Part shown: positions 8,500 to 17,417 of the stretch, in pieces | Layout of the letters: each line of letters opens with the position of its first letter | Numbering within the stretch: the first letter of the stretch is position 1 | Origin: Candidatus Opimibacter skivensis | GTDB taxonomy: Bacteria; Bacteroidota; Bacteroidia; Chitinophagales; Saprospiraceae | Assembly (NCBI GenBank): GCA_016722045.1 | Contig: JADKGY010000030.1 | Coordinates: forward strand, 62,001 to 126,000 | DNA: 64,000 bases | Direction: 5' to 3' | Program-made: the position numbers and the translations under genes | Notes under the pieces: model-generated | Told to the model about the DNA's origin: nothing | Seen by the model: the letters and a program-made list of their open reading frames with translations, nothing else | Database searches by the model: none

Positions 8500-9345
8500 A
8501 TGGAAAACTTATACAAACCTCTTTCCGGTTATCTGATGCTTTTATTACTCCTGGCCATTCTTGCCCTGGGTATCTATGGCCTGACTGCTCAGATATTCAT
8601 TATCCCTTCGATTGCATTGCCTTTCTTCTTCCTTTTCATCTCCGGATTCTTTTTCATTAACCCAAATGGATCAAGGGTTCTGACCATCTTCGGAAAATAC
8701 AAGGGAACGGTCAAGGAAAATGGCTTTTTCTGGGCAAATCCTTTCTATTCCAAAAAAGCCGTCTCCCTGAGAGCACGAAATTTTGAAAGCGAACGCGTCA
8801 AGGTCAACGATAAAAGAGGTAATCCTATCCTGATCAGCGTGATCACTGTCTGGCGTGTGAAAGATTCGTACAAAGCCGCCTTCGAAGTTGATGATTACAC
8901 CACTTTTGTCAAACTTCAAAGTGACGCTGCCGTACGAAATCTTGCCGGCCAGTATTGTTATGACAATTTCGATGATGCTCAGGAAGAAATTACATTACGA
9001 TCAGGTTTGCAGGAAATCAATCATGCGCTGGAGCATGCCCTGTCAGAGCGTTTGGCGATAGCAGGTATAGAAGTAATGGAAGCAAGAATCGGATATCTCG
9101 CCTATGCTGAAGAAATAGCAGGTGCAATGCTGAAACGACAGCAGGCTGAAGCCATCGTCGCTGCTCGTTTTAAAATCGTCGAAGGCGCAGTCAGCATGGT
9201 AGAGATGGCACTAAAAGATCTGTCAGCTAAAAAAATAATCGATCTGGATGACGATCGCAAAGCCCAAATGGTCAGCAATCTGATGATTGTATTATGTGGT
9301 GACAAGGATATATCACCAGTGATTAATACCGGTTCAATCTATTAA
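8500..9345 (+). CDS. SPFH/Band 7 domain membrane protein
   Basis: 281 residues. Two adjacent N-terminal hydrophobic segments (about 9-30 and 33-52) anchor it. An SPFH/Band 7 domain follows, with FFINPNGSRVLTIFGKYKGTVKENG-type entry (about 51-75), SLRARNFESERVKVNDKRG, and a helical tail with AEEIAGAMLKRQQAEAIVAA. This is the stomatin/prohibitin-like architecture. Such proteins oligomerise at membranes and organise lipid microdomains or proteases. The small ribbon-helix-helix protein downstream is a neighbour pairing I associate with SPFH proteins in many bacteria, which suggests a functional link that is not understood. The start is an ATG after an AT-rich leader. Confidence 0.88.
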   Translation: MENLYKPLSGYLMLLLLLAILALGIYGLTAQIFIIPSIALPFFFLFISGFFFINPNGSRVLTIFGKYKGTVKENGFFWANPFYSKKAVSLRARNFESERVKVNDKRGNPILISVITVWRVKDSYKAAFEVDDYTTFVKLQSDAAVRNLAGQYCYDNFDDAQEEITLRSGLQEINHALEHALSERLAIAGIEVMEARIGYLAYAEEIAGAMLKRQQAEAIVAARFKIVEGAVSMVEMALKDLSAKKIIDLDDDRKAQMVSNLMIVLCGDKDISPVINTGSIY

Positions 9346-9477
9346 AGTGAGCTCCTAAATCCCCTATGATTCGACCTGCTTAACACACACTTACGCTACA
9401 GCTCATCAACCGGGGACTTAAATAAATACAATTATTAGGTATGAATCCTATTCACATATTGCAATATTATATCCGCC

Positions 9478-9501
9478 GTGGTTGGAGTTTTCTCCAACCA
9501 C
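9478..9501. repeat. GGTTGGAG hairpin
   Basis: A 10-bp perfect stem (GTGGTTGGAG / CTCCAACCAC) with a 4-nt loop lies between the SPFH and ribbon-helix-helix genes. A closely similar hairpin is at 25357-25380, so this is a dispersed palindromic repeat. Confidence 0.7.
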
Positions 9502-9601
9502 ATGTGGATTTATCGCAATCTGGAAATGCTGTTGCACACTCAAGGCTAAGATCTTACAAGACTTCACGTCCCACGCCTCACATCTCACATCAAGCCATCT
9601 G

Positions 9602-9790
9602 ATGAAAAAGAAATTTGTCCTCCGTATTGATGATGATGTCTATGTTGCCTTGGAGAAATGGGCAGCCGATGAATTCCGCAGTGTCAATGGACAAATTGAA
9701 TGGATACTTTCTGAAAAACTAAAGGAAAGTAAAAGATTGAAAAAAGAAATAAAAAAGGCGCCGCCTTCCCCAGGTGACGCCTCACATTAG
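9602..9790 (+). CDS. Arc-like ribbon-helix-helix protein
   Basis: 62 residues from the ATG at 9602 (MKKKFVLRIDDDVYVALEKW). A longer frame from 9482 runs through a palindromic repeat and is not credible. The pattern of a beta-strand (KKFVLRID), an amphipathic helix (DDVYVALEKWAADEF), a SVNGQIEWILSEKL helix and then a basic Lys-rich tail is that of Arc/MetJ-type DNA-binding proteins. It lies 256 nt downstream of the SPFH gene. It may regulate the SPFH locus or bind DNA generally; no target can be read from the sequence. Confidence 0.8.
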   Translation: MKKKFVLRIDDDVYVALEKWAADEFRSVNGQIEWILSEKLKESKRLKKEIKKAPPSPGDASH

Positions 9791-9809
9791 ATCGAAAAAC
9801 CAATCCTAT

Positions 9810-10418
9810 CTAGCTCTTTACTTTTATAGTACATCCAATCGCTTTCGTTTCTGAAGGATCAGGATTATTACCTGCCTTCAAGGCTGCGATCGCATTTTCA
9901 AGATATTTCACACTTACCTCCGCAGGATTTTGCGCATTGTCATCAATAGCTCCGATGTAACGAACATACCTGTTGGCATCCAACAGATAAACGTGAGGAG
10001 TTCTTGTCGCGCCAAATGCAGGAAATACTTTTTGTCCATCATCAAATAAATATTTAAACGGATAGCTTTTCTCTTTTGCCCTGGCCTGCATGCTGGCAAA
10101 ATCATCACCCGGTTTTACAGAGGGATCATTTGGATTGATCGCCACAACAGGATAACCCATTGATGCATATTTGTTATGTAAGGCTATGATTCGATCCTCA
10201 TACATCAAAGCATAAGGACACGTATTGCAAGTGAATACCACGATGTAGCCATTCACGCCTTTATAGTCTTTGAGAGACACCATCGTGCCATCGACATTCT
10301 TCAATGCGAAGTCAGCGGCTTGCTCTCCCACTTTATAACCGTCATCCACTGGAGTTACAGCACTCATCATGGCCACTGCAAAAAAGGCAAGAATCATTTT
10401 GCCGAATACATTCTTCAT
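9810..10418 (-). CDS. Secreted thioredoxin-fold (AhpC/TSA-like) protein
   Basis: 202 residues with an N-terminal signal peptide (MKNVFGKMILAFFAVAMMSA), so it acts in the periplasm. The thioredoxin-fold domain begins GEQAADFALKNVDGT and carries the redox motif CNTCPY (about residues 70-75), typical of a Bacteroidota family of peroxiredoxin-like/redoxin proteins. The cis-Pro region is TRTPHVYLLD. It likely performs thiol-disulfide exchange; its partner is unknown. It starts 2 nt after the upstream TlpA-like gene, so the two are almost certainly cotranscribed. Confidence 0.88.
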   Translation of the reverse strand: MKNVFGKMILAFFAVAMMSAVTPVDDGYKVGEQAADFALKNVDGTMVSLKDYKGVNGYIVVFTCNTCPYALMYEDRIIALHNKYASMGYPVVAINPNDPSVKPGDDFASMQARAKEKSYPFKYLFDDGQKVFPAFGATRTPHVYLLDANRYVRYIGAIDDNAQNPAEVSVKYLENAIAALKAGNNPDPSETKAIGCTIKVKS

Positions 10419-10420
10419 AA

Positions 10421-10939
10421 TTATAGATTTAAGTATGGTTTTACTATCTCTTTTAACTCATCCGGGTCGTGAAAAGTTCGCTCATAAAATGCCCTTTGAT
10501 TTCCTTTAAACACCAAAGTAGCCGGAATTGAGCCGGACCACGTCTTATCGATGTCATCAATCCAGTAGCTGGAATGATTGTCTTCCAGGACTACCACATT
10601 AGACTCCAGTGATCTTTCCACAACAAATGGTTGCAACTTTCTAATATAGTCCTTTTTAAAATCAAGACTAACCAGGATGAGCCTGAATGCCTGATTTTTG
10701 AATGTTTTATTTAATTCAACGAAATACGGGAGTTCCTGCACGCACGGGGTACACCAGGTAGCCCAGAAATTGATGACATAAGTCGTGTCATTATCTTTTG
10801 TGATCAATGGCTTCAATTCGTCATAGTTATATACAGGGATAAATAAAGTGTCTTTTGTCGGCAGTGTAAGAGCATTCGGCAACACGCCTGAAGCAGGAAA
10901 ACTGTAAAAACTGAGTATAAATAGCGCTGTATAAAACAT
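10421..10939 (-). CDS. TlpA-like thiol-disulfide oxidoreductase
   Basis: 172 residues: a signal peptide (MFYTALFILSFYSFPASG) and a thioredoxin domain with NFWATWCTPCVQELPYF, the WCxPC active site of TlpA/ResA-type periplasmic reductases. The cis-Pro is in GSIPATLVF. These proteins reduce disulfides in apocytochromes or other exported proteins. It is the first gene of a two-gene unit with the downstream AhpC/TSA-like gene (2-nt gap), pointing to a shared periplasmic thiol pathway. Confidence 0.88.
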   Translation of the reverse strand: MFYTALFILSFYSFPASGVLPNALTLPTKDTLFIPVYNYDELKPLITKDNDTTYVINFWATWCTPCVQELPYFVELNKTFKNQAFRLILVSLDFKKDYIRKLQPFVVERSLESNVVVLEDNHSSYWIDDIDKTWSGSIPATLVFKGNQRAFYERTFHDPDELKEIVKPYLNL

Positions 10940-11028
10940 TCCTCAATAATAACCTAGATCAGCTGTTAATAGATTTGTAGACCAGATTTAATAACATTTT
11001 TTTAACTATGTCCAATCCGATACGTTAG

Positions 11029-11070
11029 GTCGGTTGACCGACGTCTGTGTGTCCTCAAGGCTGTGCCTTG
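11029..11070. repeat. Two small hairpins between dnaE and the TlpA-like gene
   Basis: The hairpin GTCGG-TTGA-CCGAC (within 11029-11042) and the hairpin CAAGGC-TGT-GCCTTG (11056-11070) sit downstream of dnaE, about 56-97 nt past its stop. Neither is followed by a strong T tract on the dnaE strand. They may contribute to 3'-end formation or be dispersed palindromes. Confidence 0.45.
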
Positions 11071-11125
11071 TATGATGAGATTCATTCTGCCTTATCAGCA
11101 TACGCAATAAATCGAGTCTATATTT

Positions 11126-14100
11126 CTAATTAAGCTTATACTTCACCCCCAATGCATCAAGATCATCAATCAGCGAACTGGCGGCATTCACTTTATTCGT
11201 TTTTGATATCAGCCCCAGAATAAAATCATCTTCCAGATCATAAACCTGCAATTTTAGCTTATGGCGTCCTTTATGATCCGTACATATTTTGTCAAGACTA
11301 TCCAGCAGAAACTGATCCAGCTGATCAATCGATATTTTCACAGTGATGGACTTCGTAAGTTCTGCTCCTATACTCGCCAACATACGCGCTGATGTGACCC
11401 TGAACTCATGATCTTGTCCTTTCCAGCTCAATTGATAAAATCCTTCTACAAATAATGCTGTACCAATTTCAAAAATGTCTTTGTATTTTTTATAATCCTC
11501 ATTAAACAATCTCAATTCAAGCGTGCCTCTGAAATCCTGCAACGCAAAAATTCCCCATCCGGTACCTTTTTGTGTCACACGATGCTCAGCTGATGTCACC
11601 AGGCCCGCTAATTTTAAATGCTTGTCTTTGTACGATGTCACCATGTCCAGCGGACAATTCGTGAAGTTTTCAATTTCCAAACGATAATCATCAAGCGGAT
11701 GACCCGACATATAGATACCGGTGATTTCCTTTTCTCTGGACAGCTTTTCCATCAATGTCCACTGCGCTGTCTGAGGCATGACAGGCTCGATAAACATCGA
11801 CATTGATTGATCACCGAACAATGTCATCTGGGTCTGACTCTTCTGTGATTGAACGGATTGTCCATACCGAATGGCATGCTCGATCAGCGATTCATATTTA
11901 TCTGATGGTGCAAAATATTGTGCACGATGACTTCCTTCAAAACAATCCATCGCTCCCCCCATTACCATCGCTTCAAGCGCTTTTTTATTTACGGATTTCA
12001 GACTTACACGAGTCGTCAAATCAAAGATGCTTGTGAAGGGGCCATTTGCTTTTCGTTCGGTGATGATATCATCTCCCGATCCTTCACCCATATTTTTCAA
12101 TGCAGAAAGTCCAAATCGTATGGCTCCTTTTGAATTTACTGTAAAATTGATATTACTCTCATTGACATCCGGCGCAAGCACCAGGATATTCATGCGCTTA
12201 CATTCGCGCAAAAAGAAATTGAGCTTTGTAATATCATTTTTATTGTGCGTTAATACGGCGGCCATGAACTCAGCAGGATAACGCGCTTTAAGCCAGGCCG
12301 TCTGCACAGATAACACAGTGTAGGCAGCGCTATGTGAACGGTTAAATCCATAGCTCGCAAACTTGGACATGATCTCAAAGATGTCATCCGCTTTTATCGA
12401 AGGAACTCCCTTTGCGGTAGCTCCTTCAACAAAGATCTGTCGATGCTTCTCCATTTCATCGGCCTTCTTTTTTCCCATCGCCCTGCGCAACATATCAGCA
12501 GCGCCAAGACTATAGCCGGCCATGATCTGAGCTGCCTGCATGATCTGCTCCTGGTACACCATGATGCCATACGTGGGCTTCAACAAATCTGTAAGCCATT
12601 CGTGCGGATAATCAATGGGCTCTCTTCCATGTTTTCGATTGATAAACATCGGAATGTAATTCATCGGACCTGGCCTGTACAAAGCATTCATCGCGATGAG
12701 ATCTTCAATATTGGTTGGTACCAATTCGCGCAGATACTTTTGCATACCTGTGGACTCAAACTGGAAAATCCCAATCGTTTCACCTTTTTGAAACAACGCA
12801 AATGTCGCAGCATCATCCAGTGGAATTGTATCCGGATCGACGACATCCATATCCGGATTTCGTTCAGCAATAATTTTTATAGTGTCTTTAACTATGGATA
12901 AGGTCTTGAGCCCAAGAAAATCCATTTTCAACATCCCTGCTGACTCAACAAGATTTCCTTCAAACTGTGTAACTAATAAATCCGTTTCAGAAGATGTGCA
13001 CACAGGAATATATTGCATAATATCTCCGGGAGCAATGATCACACCGGCAGCATGAATACCTGTATTCCTGACAGTACCTTCAACTTTTTGTGCAAGCCGA
13101 AGTATTTCACCTTCATGTGTTTCTTCTTTTTCAAGCTCTCGCAATTTTCTGATATTATCAAGATCGCGTGATTGAGCTCCTTCTTCCGCACCTTTTCCTT
13201 CTTTGAAAATATTTGCAAGCGTAGTGCCCGGCATCAACGGTATCATCTTCGCCAATCGATCCGTATCCGGCAGCGGAAGTTCCAGTACTCGGCCTACATC
13301 ACGAATGGAAGACTTCGCAGCCATGGTACCAAATGTGACAATCTGTGCCACCTGATTTTTACCATATTTTTCAACTACATAATTAATGACTCGTTGACGG
13401 CCTTCATCATCAAAGTCAATATCAAAGTCCGGCATTGATATACGTTCCGGATTAAGAAATCGTTCGAAGAGAAGATTATATTTCAGCGGATCAATATTCG
13501 TAATCGTAAGGCAAAAGGCAACTGCAGATCCTGCTCCTGATCCTCTACCCGGCCCAACACTGACATCCATCTTACGGGCTGCGCGTATAAAATCCTGCAC
13601 AATGAGAAAATAACCATTGAAGTTCATCTTATCAATCACACTGAGCTCCCAGTCAATCCGGTCACGGACTTCTTTGGTGATCTCCTTATATCTATGCTTT
13701 GCTCCCTCATAAACTAAATGCCGTAAAAAAGCAGATTGATCACTAAAACCACCGGGCAGTGGGAAATTGGGCAACAAGACATCACGCGAAAGATTGGGTG
13801 CGGTGATCTTATCAAAGATTTCATTTGTATTGTCAATCGCATGCGGCAGATCTGAAAACAGAAAATTCATTTCCTGCTGTGTCTTGAAATAAAAATCAGT
13901 GCTCGGGAATTGAAACCTTCCCTGGTCTGACATTTTTTTGCCGGTGTTGACGCATAGAAGAATATCATGCGCCCTGGCATCATTTTCATTGATATAATGT
14001 GCATCATTTGTTGCAATGATTTTGACATCATATTTTTTTGCAAAGCCGATCAATGTCTGGTTCACATTTTCCTGGCTCATACCACATTCATCGATATTAT

Positions 14101-14653
14101 CAAGGCCACGATGGCGTTGCAATTCGATATAAAAATCATCACCAAAGAGATCCAGCCACCATTTTAGATTCTCTTCCGCCTTCTCTAGATTTCCACTCAG
14201 AATGGTTTGTGGAATTTCCGCACCGATACAACAACTCGTGGCAATCAGTCCTTCATGATATTTGACCAATAACTCTTTGTCAATTCTGGGAAACCCACTA
14301 TACATCCCTTCAATGAATCCCATCGAACATAGCTTCGAAAGATTTTCATATCCCTTTTGATCTTTCGCGAGCAGCAGTTGATGATACCGATTATCACGTT
14401 CACCCTTAGATGTCTGAAATGCTCTGCGGTGACGATCTTCAACCATATAAAATTCACAACCTACAAGCGCTTTAAGATTTCTCTTTTTGGCTTCGGATAC
14501 AAATTCAAACGCGCCGAACATATTGCCATGATCCGTAATTGCGATACCTTTCTGACCATCAGCAACAGCCTTGTCCATGAGCGCAGGGATATGCGATGCA
14601 CCATCAAGTAATGAGTAATGGGTATGATTGTGGAGATGAATGAATTCCGGCAT
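11126..14653 (-). CDS. dnaE: DNA polymerase III subunit alpha
   Basis: The replicative polymerase catalytic subunit, 1175 residues, the usual length. An N-terminal PHP domain starts HLHNHTHYSLLDG (about 6-18), with ITDHGNM following. The C-family polymerase core includes VGPGRGSGAGSAVAFCL (about 365-381) and the catalytic acidic motif MPDFDIDFDD (about 408-417), then the LYRPGPM region of the fingers. A helix-hairpin-helix segment around 835-880 (YGFNRSHSAAYTVLS precedes it) is followed by an OB-fold near 1000-1070 (LKLAGLVTSAEHRVT). The ATG at 14653 gives the family's N-terminus MPEFIHLHNHT. No intein is seen. It is flanked by intergenic DNA and is probably monocistronic. Confidence 0.97.
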   Translation of the reverse strand: MPEFIHLHNHTHYSLLDGASHIPALMDKAVADGQKGIAITDHGNMFGAFEFVSEAKKRNLKALVGCEFYMVEDRHRRAFQTSKGERDNRYHQLLLAKDQKGYENLSKLCSMGFIEGMYSGFPRIDKELLVKYHEGLIATSCCIGAEIPQTILSGNLEKAEENLKWWLDLFGDDFYIELQRHRGLDNIDECGMSQENVNQTLIGFAKKYDVKIIATNDAHYINENDARAHDILLCVNTGKKMSDQGRFQFPSTDFYFKTQQEMNFLFSDLPHAIDNTNEIFDKITAPNLSRDVLLPNFPLPGGFSDQSAFLRHLVYEGAKHRYKEITKEVRDRIDWELSVIDKMNFNGYFLIVQDFIRAARKMDVSVGPGRGSGAGSAVAFCLTITNIDPLKYNLLFERFLNPERISMPDFDIDFDDEGRQRVINYVVEKYGKNQVAQIVTFGTMAAKSSIRDVGRVLELPLPDTDRLAKMIPLMPGTTLANIFKEGKGAEEGAQSRDLDNIRKLRELEKEETHEGEILRLAQKVEGTVRNTGIHAAGVIIAPGDIMQYIPVCTSSETDLLVTQFEGNLVESAGMLKMDFLGLKTLSIVKDTIKIIAERNPDMDVVDPDTIPLDDAATFALFQKGETIGIFQFESTGMQKYLRELVPTNIEDLIAMNALYRPGPMNYIPMFINRKHGREPIDYPHEWLTDLLKPTYGIMVYQEQIMQAAQIMAGYSLGAADMLRRAMGKKKADEMEKHRQIFVEGATAKGVPSIKADDIFEIMSKFASYGFNRSHSAAYTVLSVQTAWLKARYPAEFMAAVLTHNKNDITKLNFFLRECKRMNILVLAPDVNESNINFTVNSKGAIRFGLSALKNMGEGSGDDIITERKANGPFTSIFDLTTRVSLKSVNKKALEAMVMGGAMDCFEGSHRAQYFAPSDKYESLIEHAIRYGQSVQSQKSQTQMTLFGDQSMSMFIEPVMPQTAQWTLMEKLSREKEITGIYMSGHPLDDYRLEIENFTNCPLDMVTSYKDKHLKLAGLVTSAEHRVTQKGTGWGIFALQDFRGTLELRLFNEDYKKYKDIFEIGTALFVEGFYQLSWKGQDHEFRVTSARMLASIGAELTKSITVKISIDQLDQFLLDSLDKICTDHKGRHKLKLQVYDLEDDFILGLISKTNKVNAASSLIDDLDALGVKYKLN

Positions 14654-14795
14654 TTGGGGGATTTTATATAAAGTTACAGGTTTTTGTGAAGCGAACTAAA
14701 AATGAAAAATGAAAATGATAATGTAGTTAGTCCTTGATATTTTCCTTTTTACACCTTAATTTAGTACACTTCATTCAACATTTAATTCACCAGTT

Positions 14796-15206
14796 ATGAA
14801 AAACGATGCTTTACAGCTAAAGAGCTACGCATTTGCAATCCGTATTGTCCTTCTTGCTCAACGACTTAGGAAGGAATTTTAGAATCAACTCCTCAAAAGC
14901 GGCACCTCAATAGGAGCGAATATAAGAGAAGCAGAATTTGCAGCAAGCCCTGCTGATTTTATCAATAAGTTGACAATATCATTAAAAGAGGCAAATGAAA
15001 CCAGGTTTTGGATAAACTTATTAAAAGATACTCATTACATTGAAGAAGAACTGATATGTTCACGCTATTTTGGTCTCCCAAAATGTCGAAAAGCCCGTAC
15101 ACACATTTGTGACGAGCTTTTTCGACTAAGGTCTCAAAATAAGAAAACTACATTTTTATCGCTACACAGGACGAACCTGCATGACATCTCAAATTCCTTT
15201 GGTTAA
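14796..15206 (+). pseudogene. Four helix bundle protein, broken by an in-frame TAG
   Basis: The frame from ATG 14796 reads MKNDALQLKSYAFAIRIVLL and is the N-terminus of the four-helix-bundle family (S23/IVS-encoded-like, pfam 23S_rRNA_IVP type). Codon 29 is TAG (14880-14882), just before NQLLKSGTSIGANIREAE, the family's best-conserved segment, so the gene is split in the same frame. After LLKDTHYIEEE the C-terminus stops resembling the family. It coincides with an inverted repeat (15067-15140), consistent with an inserted palindromic element. A shortened protein could start at ATG 14970, but it would lack the first helix. I infer a pseudogene; the function of the intact family is unknown. Confidence 0.75.
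15067..15140. repeat. Imperfect inverted repeat inside the broken four-helix gene
   Basis: GTCGAAAAGCCCGT (15085-15098) is mirrored by ACGAGCTTTTTCGAC (15112-15126) with a 13-nt loop, and weaker similarity of the flanks extends the arms to about 15067 and 15140. It lies where the pseudogene loses family similarity, so it may be an inserted MITE-like or REP-like element. Confidence 0.5.
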
Positions 15207-15514
15207 CGACCCAAACACCTTAAAAGTTTAGATTATATATAAAAAAACTTTAATGGCTTCTTACGTCTTTCCGGGCGGACATAAAGGTAAGACTTCCTTC
15301 CCCAAATCCATACAACAACGAATTTTTTTCCGTGTCAAATATGAATTCAAGGTTAAATTGACGTCAAAAAATATATAAATAATTAATTATTAAGTAACAA
15401 CACATTAAATATTAATTTAATTCAAATAATCTTTTCCAACTTCAATTGGTATTAAATTTTGCTCTTCGCTCCTTGCCCTCTGCTCTCTGCTTTTATTATC
15501 TTCGCACCCCACCC

Positions 15515-15598
15515 GCCCGGGTGCTGAAATTGGTAGACAGGCATGTTTGAGGGGCATGTGTCCGTTTGGATGTGAGGGTTCGAGTCCCTCTCCGGGCA
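15515..15598 (+). tRNA. tRNA-Leu (anticodon GAG)
   Basis: An 84-nt cloverleaf with a long variable arm. The acceptor stem GCCCGGG pairs with TCCGGGC, the D-loop contains TTGGTAGAC, and the anticodon stem CATGT/GCATG encloses loop TTGAGGG with GAG at 15549-15551. A class II variable arm follows, then the T arm GAGGG-TTCGAGT-CCCTC. The discriminator base is A, and CCA is not encoded. It reads CUC/CUU leucine codons. It stands alone. Confidence 0.95.
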
Positions 15599-15706
15599 CT
15601 TTTCTAAATCAGTTTTAGAAAAGAAGAATTTTTAAATAGGCAAATTGAAGTCACAATTTGAGCACTTTTAAAGATCCAAAATACCCTCTGGAGCTTCTCT
15701 GTATCA

Positions 15707-15793
15707 GAGTGTTAGACCATCGTGGCACGACTAGTGGTGGCACGACTAGTCGTGCCACGATGCTTTTTGGTGGAATCATGGTCTAAAACACTC
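15707..15793. repeat. Nested palindrome of about 87 bp
   Basis: The outer arms GAGTGTTAGACCAT (15707-15720) and ATGGTCTAAAACACTC (15778-15793) are inverted with a two-base difference. Inside are perfect 17-bp arms, 15719-15735 and 15745-15761 (ATCGTGGCACGACTAGT and its complement). The second arm and part of the spacer form a smaller 16-bp palindrome around ACTAGT. It sits between tRNA-Leu and the 3' end of the ABC ATPase gene. It could fold as a cruciform or long RNA hairpin, or be a nonautonomous mobile element. Confidence 0.85.
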
Positions 15794-15814
15794 AGAAAAA
15801 ATGATTTGGCTTTC

Positions 15815-16576
15815 CTATTCTTCCGCGTGGAGGGCACGCACCTTTTGCAAAAAAGGCGAAGCAAATACAAAACCCTGAAGGATTTCATTTTTGGACGTCA
15901 GCACTTCTTCTTTATTTCCTTCCCACGCCAGTCGGCCTTCATGGATCAAGGCGATGTTATCACCGATTTCCATCACCGAATTCATATCATGCGTATTAAT
16001 GATCGTGGTTATATTTTTTTCTACTGTGATATCATGTATCAATTCATCAATCACAAGACTTGTCTTCGGGTCCAGACCAGAATTAGGTTCATCGCAGAAA
16101 AGATATTTCGGTTCGAGGACAATCGCCCGTGCAATACCTACTCTTTTCTGCATTCCTCCACTCAATTGTGAGGGATATTTTTTCAGTACATTTTCAAGGC
16201 TTACCCTTTCAAGACAATAATTGACCCGATCCAGTTTTTCCTTTGCTGTTTTGCTGGTGAACATATCCATTGGGAACCGTATGTTCTCTTCTATGGTCAT
16301 TGAATCAAACAAAGCTGTACCCTGGAATAACATACCCACTTTCATCCGTATATCCCGAATACTTTTTTTATCCAGCGCCGTAAAATTGACATCGTCGTAC
16401 CAGATCGTTCCGGATGTAGGCGGATACAGACCAACCAATATTTTCAACAGTACAGTTTTACCTGCCCCGCTACGACCGATGATCAGATTTGTTTTACCGA
16501 CTTCAAATTCGAGATTGATATCATTCAGAACACTCTGGTCACCAAACGATTTCGATATGTGCTCTGCTCTTATCAT
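15815..16576 (-). CDS. mlaF: ABC transporter ATP-binding protein, MlaF type
   Basis: 253 residues. Walker A is GRSGAGKTVLLK (about 33-44), the signature is LSGGMQKRVGIARAI (about 138-152), Walker B is YLFCDEPNSGLDP (about 158-170), and the switch His is in INTHDMNSV. The N of DEPNSGLDP is typical of the Mla/Ttg2A/MCE subfamily that moves phospholipids between membranes. Its start overlaps the stop of the permease gene by 4 nt (ATGA), so the two are translationally coupled. The MCE substrate-binding partner (MlaD) is not in this window. Confidence 0.9.
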   Translation of the reverse strand: MIRAEHISKSFGDQSVLNDINLEFEVGKTNLIIGRSGAGKTVLLKILVGLYPPTSGTIWYDDVNFTALDKKSIRDIRMKVGMLFQGTALFDSMTIEENIRFPMDMFTSKTAKEKLDRVNYCLERVSLENVLKKYPSQLSGGMQKRVGIARAIVLEPKYLFCDEPNSGLDPKTSLVIDELIHDITVEKNITTIINTHDMNSVMEIGDNIALIHEGRLAWEGNKEEVLTSKNEILQGFVFASPFLQKVRALHAEE

Positions 16577-17319
16577 TGTGTAAGAAGTACTGCGATGAAA
16601 TAATCGGCTATGAGGATGGCTATATTACTCATGACCACGGCGGTGGTGCTGGCTTTTCCAAGCTCGATACTGCCCCCTGTCACAAAATATCCCTGGTAAC
16701 AGGAAATGGCAGAAAGAATAAAACCAAAAACCACAGATTTAAAAAACATCATAAATACATTGTAAGGCTCAAAAAAGGAACGGATCCCTTCCACATATTC
16801 AGCGGCAGTAAACAAACCTGTAGGTACGCTTGCGGCAAAAGCGCCTCCGATACTCACCAGAGCTGCAACAGCCACTAATAGCGGGACAACACAAACAGCT
16901 GCGAAAATCTTTGGCATAACGAGGAAGGCTGACGTATTGACCCCCATGATCTCCATGGCATCGATATGTTCCTTTTGACGCATTCCCCCGATCTCAGCCG
17001 CCATATTAGAACCTACTTTGCCCGCCAAAACAAGACAGGTGATCGTCGGCGCCAATTCAATGATTGTAATATCCCTGACCAGATACCCTACATAATATTT
17101 AGGAATCAGCTGCCCTCCAAGCTGATAGCTGATCTGAACCGCCATCACAGCCCCCATAAATGTTGAGATCAGGATGACGATGATGAGAGATCCTATCCCG
17201 ATATCATTCATCTGGCGCATGGTTTCCTTCCAGTACATACGCATATTCTCCGGTTTGGAGAATACCTGCCGTATCCATGTAATGAACCTTCCCAGGTGAA
17301 ATATAAAATTATGTTTCAT
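16573..17319 (-). CDS. mlaE: ABC transporter permease, MlaE/MCE family
   Basis: 248 residues with about five to six membrane helices. The MlaE signature ELAPTITCLVLAGKVGSNMA and AEIGGMRQKEHIDAMEIMG spans residues about 90-127. The N-terminal amphipathic segment precedes GSLIIVILISTFMGAVMAVQ. The protein works with the MlaF-type ATPase encoded directly downstream (4-nt overlap) in phospholipid traffic for outer-membrane asymmetry. Divergent from the SDR gene; a promoter for both could lie in the ~100-nt gap. Confidence 0.92.
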   Translation of the reverse strand: MKHNFIFHLGRFITWIRQVFSKPENMRMYWKETMRQMNDIGIGSLIIVILISTFMGAVMAVQISYQLGGQLIPKYYVGYLVRDITIIELAPTITCLVLAGKVGSNMAAEIGGMRQKEHIDAMEIMGVNTSAFLVMPKIFAAVCVVPLLVAVAALVSIGGAFAASVPTGLFTAAEYVEGIRSFFEPYNVFMMFFKSVVFGFILSAISCYQGYFVTGGSIELGKASTTAVVMSNIAILIADYFIAVLLTQ

Positions 17320-17417
17320 GCAGACTCTTCATGTATAGGGTAAAAGTAGGTAAGATCGGCAAATGGCAAAGAAACATTCCTCGTCTTATGCCCTATCCAA
17401 ACCGGAAAAAATTAGAT

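Noticed and set aside
15417..15599. Minus-strand frame over the tRNA-Leu
   Set aside because: It is the antisense of the tRNA gene, a well-known artefact (text like GLEPSHP).
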